This document shows positions 5,288 through 11,682 of a DNA stretch of 11,682 bases, in pieces (within the stretch, counting starts at the first letter, position 1; each line of letters opens with the position of its first letter). A program made the translations under genes and the position numbers. Below the pieces are notes generated by a model. That model was not told where the DNA came from. It saw only the letters and a list, made by a program, of their open reading frames with translations, and did no database searches. Origin of the DNA: Planctomycetota bacterium (GTDB lineage Bacteria > Planctomycetota > Phycisphaerae > Sedimentisphaerales > UBA12454); contig JAHJUV010000107.1 in assembly GCA_018828825.1 (NCBI GenBank), forward strand, positions 1 to 11,682, given 5' to 3'.

Positions 5288-7396
5288 TTACTGGTTGGTA
5301 TTGAGCAGCCAATATTCGACAAATTCAGCTAAATCATACCAGTCCACGGAGCCGCTCTTATTGAGGTCGGCGCCATCACACCATCCTGGTTCGGCACAAC
5401 CCTCATCCATCCAGCGGCCGGCCAAGGCAGCATAGTCAGCAAAGTCCACATCGCCGTCGATGTCAAAATCAACGTTCACATATAATTTACTGGTCTCAGT
5501 GTTTTCGTAATACTCCCAAACACAAGTTGCCGCAGGAAGATTCACGAGAATATTAGCGCCGTCCTGCGCCAGGCCCCAGGTATCTTGTGGTAGAGCGGCG
5601 CCGGAAGTGCTTCCCAAACCCCTGTTTATCGACCAGGAACCCATTGCAAACTTATATTCAACACTTGTTGCGCTGGAGATTCTACGTATCCATTGCCAGG
5701 TGTAGTCAGCGATGAGCGTCATTTCATTATCGGCACCATCGGGGTCCCAGGAGCTTCCGAATACTGCTGTGCTATTGCCCGGGACGTGCACAGTGTCATA
5801 CATGCTCTGATAAAGAGAACCCGCTGTGAAGCTCCAGAGGTCGCCTGTGGTAGTGTTATCCCCTGCGTCGATTTCGTCGATACGCCAGTAGTAGGTTACG
5901 TCGTTATCTAAAACGCCGGGGGGGTCAAAGGTTGTAGCTGTCTGGTTGCCTTTGAAAATTCCGGCAGGTATCGAATAATTGGCATCATTTACATCGCTGA
6001 AACTCGTGCCGAAGTACACATCGTGAGATACTGCACCGTCCCCGGCGAGCCAGCTTAACTCTATAGCAGAACTGACGTTAGTTTCCCCATTAACCGGATC
6101 CGGGACGGCGGCCTTTGTGCCAATGTTACCTCCATACCAGTAGGAATATCCTGTGGCAGGTGCAGTCAGCGTTACGCTGCCGCTTCCGTCAGATGTGATG
6201 TCGGCCGGCCGATTGTCAGGACCCCAGGCTATTGCACGATATGTTGTGTTTGGACTTGCTGTTATCGTTCCGCCACCCGTGGCGCCAGCGCTGTTGAAAC
6301 AGCCATAAACCGGCCCGTTATTACTAAAAATAATGAGATTTGTTGCCTTATAAACGGTCCCGGTACCGCTAAAATCATAAGTGTTTCTCGCCTCCAGAGC
6401 ACGCCGGATATCAGGATATAATGAACTGTTAAACCAGTCTGACCAAAATACAGAAGGAATGGGTGTAATATACATAATATAGCCGTAACCCCTGGATTTC
6501 TGAGTGATCTGGACTGTTTCTCTCGCTGTATCATGGTTATTAACGAAACTTACTCCCTTGTTCGAGCAAAGACCAGCGCCATCAAGGTCCGCAGCATTGC
6601 CCTGCATTGAATAATAAAGCGGAAAGTCAAAGGCGTAATCACCCGTATAACTCATCCAACTCAGAATATTGCTCTTGATGTCCCAGTATTCTCCTATGCA
6701 ACTGCCTATAGTGCCGAGTTCCTTGGACATATCCCAACTAAAATGCTTGACTGCATCCAGCCGAAATCCCGACACATTTTCCACTGTATTTCTTATCCAA
6801 ATCGCCCAGTCTCTTTGGCCGTCAAACATATAGGGGTTCATATGGGCTACATCCTCGAACATTAAGTATGGGTATCCGTCACTGTCCGCAGGGTCTCCCG
6901 GATGAAAGCAGTTGCAATCCTTCTCGAAGGTGTGATGGACGTATTCAAACCGTTGCCAATATGTTAGTCCATTCCCTGGGTCAACACACTGTGCCCCGCC
7001 CGTCATATGGTTTGCTACGAGGTCCAGAAGAACATTACCACAAGCCGCTGCTGCTGCCTGCAGTTCTGAGAGACTTCCAAAACGAGTCTCAGTGGTGCCT
7101 TTCTGGTAATAGTTACCCAGGTCGTAATTGTCATATAAGTCGTAGCCCATTGAATAACCGCCGCTTGCCCCCTTTGTCGGAGGCGGGAACCAAAAATGTG
7201 TGAAGCCGGCAGATTTTAATCCGGGAGCTTTGTCCTTGATGGTATTGTACCACGTCCCTCCCGCTGGTACATCCCAGTAAAAGGTCTGGAACACTACACT
7301 GTTGGAATCAAGAGGGGCGCCACCTGCAAATAGACTGCTGCCTATAGTAGTAGAAACTATTAGAACAATTACAAAGGTTAAACCGGGCTTTCCCAT
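5288..7396 (-). CDS. Secreted multidomain alpha-amylase, GH13_7-like, with Fn3-like, binding and dockerin-like modules
   Basis: About 702 residues from the ATG at 7396. That start is preferred over the TTG at 7420 or the ATG at 7414 because AAAGGAG sits 4 nt before it and a signal peptide follows (MGKPGLTFVIV ... SLFA). The GH13 barrel covers about 30-360: region I DLVANH 125-130, region II GFRLDAVKH with nucleophile D214, region III GEYWD with acid/base E236, region IV FVNNHD with D289. The strings VFQTFYWDVPAGG and YYQKGTTETRFGS closely resemble Thermococcus/Pyrococcus amylases (GH13_7). Next come a fibronectin-like module (about 431-526, HDVYFGT ... YYWRID ... WSFT), the shared beta-sandwich module (about 528-638), and a dockerin-like domain (about 641-700) with calcium loops DFDIDGDVD and DLNKSGSVD and two cysteines. 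It is a paralogue of the gene at 114-2051 and first gene of a probable two-gene operon. Confidence 0.92.
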   Translation of the reverse strand: MGKPGLTFVIVLIVSTTIGSSLFAGGAPLDSNSVVFQTFYWDVPAGGTWYNTIKDKAPGLKSAGFTHFWFPPPTKGASGGYSMGYDLYDNYDLGNYYQKGTTETRFGSLSELQAAAAACGNVLLDLVANHMTGGAQCVDPGNGLTYWQRFEYVHHTFEKDCNCFHPGDPADSDGYPYLMFEDVAHMNPYMFDGQRDWAIWIRNTVENVSGFRLDAVKHFSWDMSKELGTIGSCIGEYWDIKSNILSWMSYTGDYAFDFPLYYSMQGNAADLDGAGLCSNKGVSFVNNHDTARETVQITQKSRGYGYIMYITPIPSVFWSDWFNSSLYPDIRRALEARNTYDFSGTGTVYKATNLIIFSNNGPVYGCFNSAGATGGGTITASPNTTYRAIAWGPDNRPADITSDGSGSVTLTAPATGYSYWYGGNIGTKAAVPDPVNGETNVSSAIELSWLAGDGAVSHDVYFGTSFSDVNDANYSIPAGIFKGNQTATTFDPPGVLDNDVTYYWRIDEIDAGDNTTTGDLWSFTAGSLYQSMYDTVHVPGNSTAVFGSSWDPDGADNEMTLIADYTWQWIRRISSATSVEYKFAMGSWSINRGLGSTSGAALPQDTWGLAQDGANILVNLPAATCVWEYYENTETSKLYVNVDFDIDGDVDFADYAALAGRWMDEGCAEPGWCDGADLNKSGSVDWYDLAEFVEYWLLNTNQ
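5478..5807. repeat. Direct repeat copy 2: coding region of the binding module
   Basis: Partner of 4815-5147. In the matching protein segment, VFGSSWDP.GADNEMTLIADYTW is conserved with a single substitution (N to D), and ATCVWEYYENTETSKLYV is identical in both genes. The high nucleotide similarity implies recent duplication or gene conversion. The two copies are about 660 bases apart and could recombine to delete the dockerin and the start of the downstream gene, leaving a fused enzyme. Confidence 0.8.
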
Positions 7397-7457
7397 TTTT
7401 CTCCTTTCATTCATTGTCAATATTATTATACCAAAATTATAGCGTTATAGCTCTCGA

Positions 7458-7515
7458 TTGAAAAATCCTGTATTTTTCAACCCTAAAGCGCCTTGTGTCT
7501 GGTAAAGTACACAAG
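7458..7515 (-). promoter_or_regulatory. Two inverted repeats in the amylase operon leader
   Basis: CTTGTGT (7492-7498) and ACACAAG (7509-7515) form a 7-bp inverted repeat with a 10-base centre that covers the expected transcription start near 7511. That is where a repressor operator would sit. Further down the leader TTGAAAAAT (7458-7466) and ATTTTTCAA (7472-7480) form a perfect 9-bp hairpin with a 5-nt loop. Binding by a regulator is inference; no regulator gene is in the window. Confidence 0.4.
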
Positions 7516-7517
7516 AT

Positions 7518-7546
7518 AGTATACATGAAAGGTTATACGTTGTCAA
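7518..7546 (-). promoter_or_regulatory. Sigma70-type promoter of the two-gene amylase operon
   Basis: On the minus strand: -35 TTGACA (7546-7541), a perfect consensus; a 17-bp spacer; and -10 TATACT (7523-7518). Transcription would start near 7511, giving a leader of about 115 nt before the ATG at 7396. It closely matches the promoter at 2282-2310 in hexamers and spacing. It overlaps the possible transposase remnant on the other strand. Confidence 0.7.
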
Positions 7547-7587
7547 AAGAAAAAATAGCTAAACTGGGGAAACTTCGTCGTTTGTGA
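7525..7587 (+). pseudogene. Possible remnant of an IS630-like transposase start
   Basis: An ATG followed by 20 codons (MKGYTLSKEKIAKLGKLRRL) ends in TGA. The pattern of a short basic peptide with LSKEKIAKL resembles the first residues of IS630-type transposases as I remember them. It has no ribosome site and nothing recognisable after the stop. It could equally be a chance reading frame. Confidence 0.2.
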
Positions 7588-7650
7588 AGCGTGAAGCGTT
7601 TTACTGATTCTGCGTCCAAGATAATCATATTTATACGAAGCGATACGACT

Positions 7651-7782
7651 GTCGCTCTGGTCATCCACATCCGTCAGGCTGTTGACGATTTTATCGAGTT
7701 ATTACTGCCGCATCTTGAAAACGAAAACAGCGATATTATTATCGACGGCGGAAGACTCTTACGCTTAACATCAGACGCATAA
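7651..7782 (+). pseudogene. 6-phosphogluconate dehydrogenase-like remnant
   Basis: The plus strand encodes about 43 residues reading TVALVIHIRQAVDDFIELLL, PHLENEN and SDIIIDGGRLLRLT, then a stop. In 6-phosphogluconate dehydrogenase (pentose phosphate pathway) the NADP-binding domain has the pattern WLMVPAG..VD..I..L.PHLE.GDIIIDGGNS in this order and spacing. The invariant DIIIDGG is kept, but the AG and NS positions are changed and two residues are added before DIIIDGG. The frame is open back to about 7591 but nothing upstream resembles the family, and the rest of the roughly 300-480-residue enzyme is absent. I read it as a decayed fragment, probably not translated. Confidence 0.45.
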
Positions 7783-7807
7783 AAACGAGCAATACCGCTG
7801 CCCGGCA

Positions 7808-7837
7808 GTTGTGCCTTGCCTATTTTCCTGGCACAAC
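7808..7837 (-). other. Hairpin downstream of the symporter gene
   Basis: GTTGTGCC (7808-7815) and GGCACAAC (7830-7837) form a perfect 8-bp stem with a 14-nt loop about 50 bases past the symporter stop. No T-run follows on the minus strand, so it is at best a weak or factor-assisted terminator, or a 3'-end stabilising hairpin. It stands between the symporter and the amylase promoter, so the two transcripts may be partly linked. Confidence 0.4.
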
Positions 7838-7885
7838 CAACAGAACTCAGACAAAACAAAGCAGTCATCTTCCCTCTTATTGGTA

Positions 7886-9916
7886 TTACTTCGCTATTCC
7901 AATCGGGCTGAATATCACATAGAAAATCAGCGTAATTACAACAACGACTATGCCGGCGAGCAATGCGCCTTTCGAGGTCTTCAAATCAATTGTTGTGTTG
8001 TGTTTAAATTCGATTGGTTTTGCCAAAGGCTTAATCAGCGTAATAATCGCCATAACCAATATGCAAAGGCCGAAGCAGATTGCCATACGGTTTAAGAACT
8101 GAATGCCCGGCACAGCAAATTTCAAAACACCATAAGCAACGATATTGGTCAGCAGACCCATTACACCGGCGGCAGGCGGAGCTTTGCGAACAATAAAACC
8201 AAAAACGAATACCGACAAAATACCCGGCGAAATAAAGCCCTGTCCTTCCTGAATGACCGTAAAAATACTGTTGCCGATTTTCGGATTGCCAAGCTGAGGC
8301 GCAAGTGCGATAGCTATAAAACTAAAGGCCACTACACTTATGCGTCCCAAAAACACGATAGATTTTTGCGAAGCGTTCGGCGAGATATATTTTTTATAAA
8401 TATCCATTGAAAAAATCGTCGATGCTGCGTTGAGCATAGCTGCCAGCGAACTAACTACTGCACCCAAAAGGGCCGCAAGCACAAAACCCACAACGCCAAT
8501 CCGCTGCGGCAAAACATTGCCGACCAGTTGCGCCAGTGCGGTATCATATTTGTAAGCGATGAATTTTTCCGTTGAAACCGTTTTATTGGCCGCTTTGGCC
8601 GCTGCTTCAACAGAAGCGTTATAAACCTCAAGTTCGACTACGAGAGCCGGGAACGTGCTTTTCCACGCCTTGTCATCCGATTTGAATACTGTAAATTCCG
8701 CAGGAGATATTGCGTCAAATTCCGCCTGCTCAATCGGAAGTACGAACGCATTTTGTGTTTTGACGGCCTTTAGAGCCTTTTGGTTTTCATAGACAGCTAT
8801 CATAAAACGCCCGCTCTGCCAATTGGCAATTGTATTTGCATCGGGCGAATGAACCGTTTCTACAATCATCGTATCGGGATTGGCTTTGAGATATTTTGTA
8901 ATTACAGGCCCATTATCATGAGTCGCTTCAAACTGCATATCTTTCGCGAACAGATTAAAAGCTATTATGCCCGGAATTACGATGGCAAATGGAATTATCA
9001 GTTTCAACGCAGCGGCAAAAACAATGCCTTTTTGTCCCTGCGCAAGCGATCTTGAACCGAGCGTTCTCTGCGTAACATACTGATTAAGTCCCCAGTAATA
9101 GAAATTCGGAATCCACAGGCCGAGCAATAAAGCCGTCCAGGGCAAAACGTTGTCCGTTTTCGGCAGAAACATATTCATACGAACTCTGTTAAGGCTCATA
9201 AAGCGTTCAATTGCTCCACTGTCCGGCGAAAGCGATTGCATCGTAATCGCCCCAGTACTTACATCTACGACTTTCGCCGCTTCAGTTACCATGCCGAGTT
9301 TGATAAACGCGAAAACCATAATCGCAGCGCCGCCGAGTATCAGCGCGCTGCCCTGAATCAAATCCGCCCACGCACAGGCCTTTAATCCCCCTGCCGCGAC
9401 GTAAAGCATAGCGATAATGCCGATTACTAAAGACCCTGCAAGCAGACTTACATTATAGCCCATCTGCCCCGCAAGCGTGCTAATTGTCAATGCGCCGGAA
9501 TAGGTTACCGAGCCGAGCAAAAGCATATAGATAAAAATTGTGCCGACCGCCATAATTGTTCGTGCTGTGGAGTTATATCTGTATTCAAGAAATTCGGGTA
9601 TGGTGAAAATTCCTGCTCGCAGAAAATACGGCAGAAAACAAAACGCAACTATCACAAGTGTAATCGCAGCCATCCATTCATAGCTGGCAATCGCAAGACC
9701 GACATGCCCGGCAGCGTTGCCGCTCATTCCGACGAACTGCTCGGTGGATATATTGGCGGCTATCAAAGAAAATCCGATTAACCACCAACTCAGCCCTCGA
9801 CCGGCGAGAAAATAATCCTCACTGCTCTTTTCATTTCGGCTCTTAATCAGGCCTACCGAAATTACACAAACTACAAACGTCAGAAACACCAAGATATCAG
9901 GTAAACTAAATTCCAT
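7886..9916 (-). CDS. Sodium/sugar symporter, SSF family (SGLT type)
   Basis: An inner-membrane protein of 676 residues that should import a hexose together with sodium. It closely follows vSGLT of Vibrio: DYFLAGRGLSWW, LIAANISTEQFVGMSG, ASYEWMAAITL, YYWGLNQYVTQRTL, GIVFAAALKLIIP, GAVVSSLAAMLNAASTIFSM. Residues matching the vSGLT sugar site are kept (N55, Q60, E80, N278, K305, Q556), as are the sodium-site serines S489 and S490. One position that is Ser in vSGLT (EWMSA) is Ala83 here. Hydrophobic segments fit about 14 membrane helices. Residues about 325-465 form a large hydrophilic insertion between two helices, mostly absent from vSGLT. The ATG at 9916 has AGGGAAGGA upstream. Its position beside three amylases suggests uptake of starch-derived sugar; the actual substrate is inferred, not shown. 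Confidence 0.92.
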   Translation of the reverse strand: MEFSLPDILVFLTFVVCVISVGLIKSRNEKSSEDYFLAGRGLSWWLIGFSLIAANISTEQFVGMSGNAAGHVGLAIASYEWMAAITLVIVAFCFLPYFLRAGIFTIPEFLEYRYNSTARTIMAVGTIFIYMLLLGSVTYSGALTISTLAGQMGYNVSLLAGSLVIGIIAMLYVAAGGLKACAWADLIQGSALILGGAAIMVFAFIKLGMVTEAAKVVDVSTGAITMQSLSPDSGAIERFMSLNRVRMNMFLPKTDNVLPWTALLLGLWIPNFYYWGLNQYVTQRTLGSRSLAQGQKGIVFAAALKLIIPFAIVIPGIIAFNLFAKDMQFEATHDNGPVITKYLKANPDTMIVETVHSPDANTIANWQSGRFMIAVYENQKALKAVKTQNAFVLPIEQAEFDAISPAEFTVFKSDDKAWKSTFPALVVELEVYNASVEAAAKAANKTVSTEKFIAYKYDTALAQLVGNVLPQRIGVVGFVLAALLGAVVSSLAAMLNAASTIFSMDIYKKYISPNASQKSIVFLGRISVVAFSFIAIALAPQLGNPKIGNSIFTVIQEGQGFISPGILSVFVFGFIVRKAPPAAGVMGLLTNIVAYGVLKFAVPGIQFLNRMAICFGLCILVMAIITLIKPLAKPIEFKHNTTIDLKTSKGALLAGIVVVVITLIFYVIFSPIGIAK

Positions 9917-10080
9917 AACTTATCCTTCCCTAATTTATGGTTAACTCCGTTCTTTTTTCCCTGCCCAACACAAACGGCTGCTGCCGATATGCCGGCGATA
10001 ATACCATATCAATATCTGTTTGAAAACCTTTTTTCCACGATGGTTTTAGCCCTATAATCGATTATAAGCCTGCACACAAA

Positions 10081-10109
10081 ATTATACAATCTGGGATTTC
10101 CTATTTAAA
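10081..10109 (-). promoter_or_regulatory. Candidate promoter of the symporter gene
   Basis: On the minus strand: -35 TTTAAA (10109-10104), 17 bases, and -10 TATAAT (10086-10081). The -10 is perfect, but the -35 matches the consensus at only 4 of 6 positions. The palindrome at 10053-10066 lies just downstream of the expected start and could be an operator. The leader would be about 155-160 nt. Confidence 0.4.
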
Positions 10110-10149
10110 CTCTTAAAAAACATAATTTTCTCTTTTCAAGTTCGCTAAA

Positions 10150-10178
10150 TTTGTACAAAAATCTACGTGAACAGTCAA
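10150..10178 (-). promoter_or_regulatory. Second candidate promoter of the symporter gene
   Basis: On the minus strand: -35 TTGACT (10178-10173), 17 bases, and -10 TACAAA (10155-10150). The -35 is the same as that of the leftmost amylase promoter, but the -10 matches at only 4 of 6 positions. The start would be near 10143, giving a leader of about 227 nt. Confidence 0.3.
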
Positions 10179-10475
10179 GATTTTTCTTTTCTGAGGCGAT
10201 TTTCTTACAGATTTAACTAAAGACCAGATTTTTAGGCCCTGGACTGCTTAAAATTCCTTTTTTTGTGCACACCTTGACCGCTCTGGCCTTCATAAATTCA
10301 AGTTTTTCAGCAATTTCAAACATTAGTCGTATCCGATTGGAACAGGTACTTCGATACTAAAACCTCTTGCCTGTCCTGTTTTTTCGATACAGATTAACGC
10401 GGATATTACCCTTGAAGCGATTAAAATCCTGCCGGAGCGCCAATTCAGTTTTTTTGGAAATTTATAAAAATAGTC

Positions 10476-11682
10476 CTACGGTTGGGTTGTGAAAAGAGAT
10501 GGGCCGGCAACGAAATCAGCGTCAACGGCGCCTTTGTCAACCATTTTTTTGAGAAGAGCGGCTATGTCAGAATAAGGGGCGCCTAATCCTATGAGTTTTC
10601 TCCCTTTTTTGTCAGAGGATGTGTCTTCGCCGAGAGTTTTTATGACATCGGCCACCATCGCAGAACATTCAAATGGTCCCATCAGTTCTTTTGTGATTGG
10701 ATGTTTCCGCATTATAGAGACACGGTCTTCATTCGGAAGTGAATTAACGATAATCTGCCCATTGTCTGATTCCACATATATGTCTTTTTGGCATTTAATC
10801 GGTGCACCGAAAAGCACAATGCCGGCTTGGGCGGTCTTTGATGCGTAGATAGTCTTAGGGCCTGTTGTGATAACCTGGTCTATATAAAAATCCTCTGCGA
10901 CAACGGTGCGGATAATAGATGTATCATTGTATTTTTGCAGATATTTGTAGGCGTTATACCTGGCATCGAATTTATTTTCTCTGATAATTCTGCTCATCAG
11001 GGCGATTATATCGCTTTTACCGGCGTAATCACCTATGGCCTGGATAGCGGGGATTTGAAAGGCCGATGAGTTATCCTGTGCATATTCTCTTAGGATTTTC
11101 AACCCCTGGTCGTTGCCGATAGCGAGCAGGCATCTTGCGGCGCTGAACTTCGTCTGGTTATCGGCTGATTCTATAAGAGGCAAAAGTCCTGCAGCCGCAT
11201 TTTTGCCGATGGCCTCAAGAGCGGTTTCGTATTTCTCCTTTTCTGTGCTTGTCCGCAGGCGTTCGATAAGAGAATTTATGTGTTCATTTTCGCTCGCGGC
11301 TGCGGTAGTGACGTAAAGCGATTTTACAAGTTCTACGAATCTTGTTTTTCTGTTTTTGAACTTATCCGGTACAGAGAGATAAATTATTTCAGCCGAAACG
11401 GCGGAAGCAACATCTCTTCCGAAACGCTGATTTATTCGATTTCTTATGTTCGCGGCGGTCTGAAAATCCGGCTTTAAAAGTGCCAGTGTAATCTGATAGT
11501 TCTGTATGCTTTTTCCGCCGCCGAGGACGAATCCGCTGCGTGGGTCGGGTTTGGTCTCGGCCAGATTGTCTATATAAACAGGTCCGGCAGCGAGAGCCAG
11601 AATCTTGGATGTTTCGATAGATTCATCGATGCGAGCAATCAATTTGAGTTCGGTGGTGTAAAGTCTGCCTCCGTTAAGCGAA
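10476..11682 (-). CDS. flgI: Flagellar P-ring protein FlgI-like with HEAT-type repeat insertion (5' end outside window)
   Basis: The frame is open to the window edge, so the start is missing; the TTG at 11642 is not the real start, since SLNGGRLYTTEL precedes it. FlgI builds the periplasmic P ring around the flagellar rod. Visible FlgI-like parts are the GGRLYTTEL segment, AAGPV, then ITLALLKPDFQTAANIRNRI with IIYLSVPD (the family pattern L..DF.TA..IA..IN ... V.VP). The C-terminal segment MVADVIKTLG ... GLGAPYSDIAALLKKMVDKG matches FlgI's LNNVVRALN.LGATP.DL..ILQ.M..AG. Between them (roughly 11270-10860) lie about 135 residues of alpha-helical HEAT-like repeats (AAAGLLPLIESADNQTKFSAARCLLAIG and similar) that ordinary FlgI lacks. 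The stop is TAG at 10478-10476. A HEAT-repeat protein with FlgI-like ends is the alternative description. Confidence 0.72.
   Translation of the reverse strand, partial: SLNGGRLYTTELKLIARIDESIETSKILALAAGPVYIDNLAETKPDPRSGFVLGGGKSIQNYQITLALLKPDFQTAANIRNRINQRFGRDVASAVSAEIIYLSVPDKFKNRKTRFVELVKSLYVTTAAASENEHINSLIERLRTSTEKEKYETALEAIGKNAAAGLLPLIESADNQTKFSAARCLLAIGNDQGLKILREYAQDNSSAFQIPAIQAIGDYAGKSDIIALMSRIIRENKFDARYNAYKYLQKYNDTSIIRTVVAEDFYIDQVITTGPKTIYASKTAQAGIVLFGAPIKCQKDIYVESDNGQIIVNSLPNEDRVSIMRKHPITKELMGPFECSAMVADVIKTLGEDTSSDKKGRKLIGLGAPYSDIAALLKKMVDKGAVDADFVAGPSLFTTQP

Larger units (their letters stand above)
9917..10475. other. AT-rich intergenic region, no convincing gene
   Basis: This 559-base stretch separates the symporter start from the flagellar gene stop. 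The right part (10200-10475) contains only short frames with no recognisable family. The left part holds candidate promoters, a perfect 14-bp palindrome TATAATCGATTATA (10053-10066), and an inverted repeat AAAACC 10023-10028 with GGTTTT 10042-10047, all upstream of the symporter. No T-tailed terminator for the flagellar gene was seen. Confidence 0.5.

Noticed and set aside
7674..7868. Small minus-strand frame starting MTALFCLSSVGC, lipoprotein-like, 18 bases after the symporter stop
   Set aside because: The leader is too short and lacks basic residues, and most of the frame is antisense to the 6-phosphogluconate dehydrogenase-like remnant, which is the better explanation.
10213..10323. 36-codon minus-strand frame (MFEIAEKLEFMKARAVKV...)
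   Set aside because: No ribosome site or recognisable relative; too short to separate from chance in an intergenic stretch.
1..11682. CRISPR arrays, tRNA and rRNA genes, defence systems, phage genes
   Set aside because: No regularly spaced short repeats, no cloverleaf or rRNA motifs recognised, and no nuclease, helicase, toxin or phage proteins among the frames.

Overview
The window most likely comes from an uncultured planctomycete of the Phycisphaerae/Sedimentisphaerales type; this is inferred from protein style, as no marker gene is present. The clues are a dockerin-like C-terminal module with two D-x-D/N-x-x/D-G-x-V-D calcium loops and a C-x6-C pair, a fibronectin-like module with the HDVYFGT ... 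YYWRID ... WSFT signature common in planctomycetal secreted proteins, and a FlgI with HEAT-like repeats inside it. All intact genes lie on the minus strand, so transcription runs right to left.

Right to left: (1) 10476-11682, 3' part of a FlgI-like flagellar P-ring gene cut by the window edge; (2) 9917-10475, an AT-rich intergenic region with candidate promoters; (3) 7886-9916, an SGLT-type sodium/sugar symporter with an extra loop of about 140 residues; (4) 7397-7885, a debris and control region with a very good sigma70-type promoter, leader inverted repeats, a 6-phosphogluconate dehydrogenase-like remnant and perhaps a transposase remnant; (5) 5288-7396 and 3062-5224, two secreted GH13 enzymes in a probable operon (63-base gap, strong Shine-Dalgarno sites); (6) 2618-3099, a scrap zone where a truncated transposase, a fragment of a starch-binding-like module and the first 26 codons of a queG-like gene are joined end to end; (7) 2052-2617, hairpins, a strong promoter and a long leader; (8) 114-2051, a third secreted GH13 amylase, followed by an intrinsic terminator at 21-62.

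The genes suggest extracellular starch or alpha-glucan breakdown. The two archaeal-type (GH13_7-like) amylases and one chimeric GH13 enzyme would cut alpha-glucans outside the cytoplasm, helped by a shared C- or N-terminal beta-sandwich module, and the symporter could take up the released sugar. The main novelty is structural. The middle amylase looks like a native signal peptide, binding module and half dockerin joined to an unrelated GH13 catalytic domain. The downstream side of that imported block ends in a queG start and another binding-module fragment, then a broken insertion sequence. The near-identical binding-module repeats are a plausible substrate for this rearrangement.
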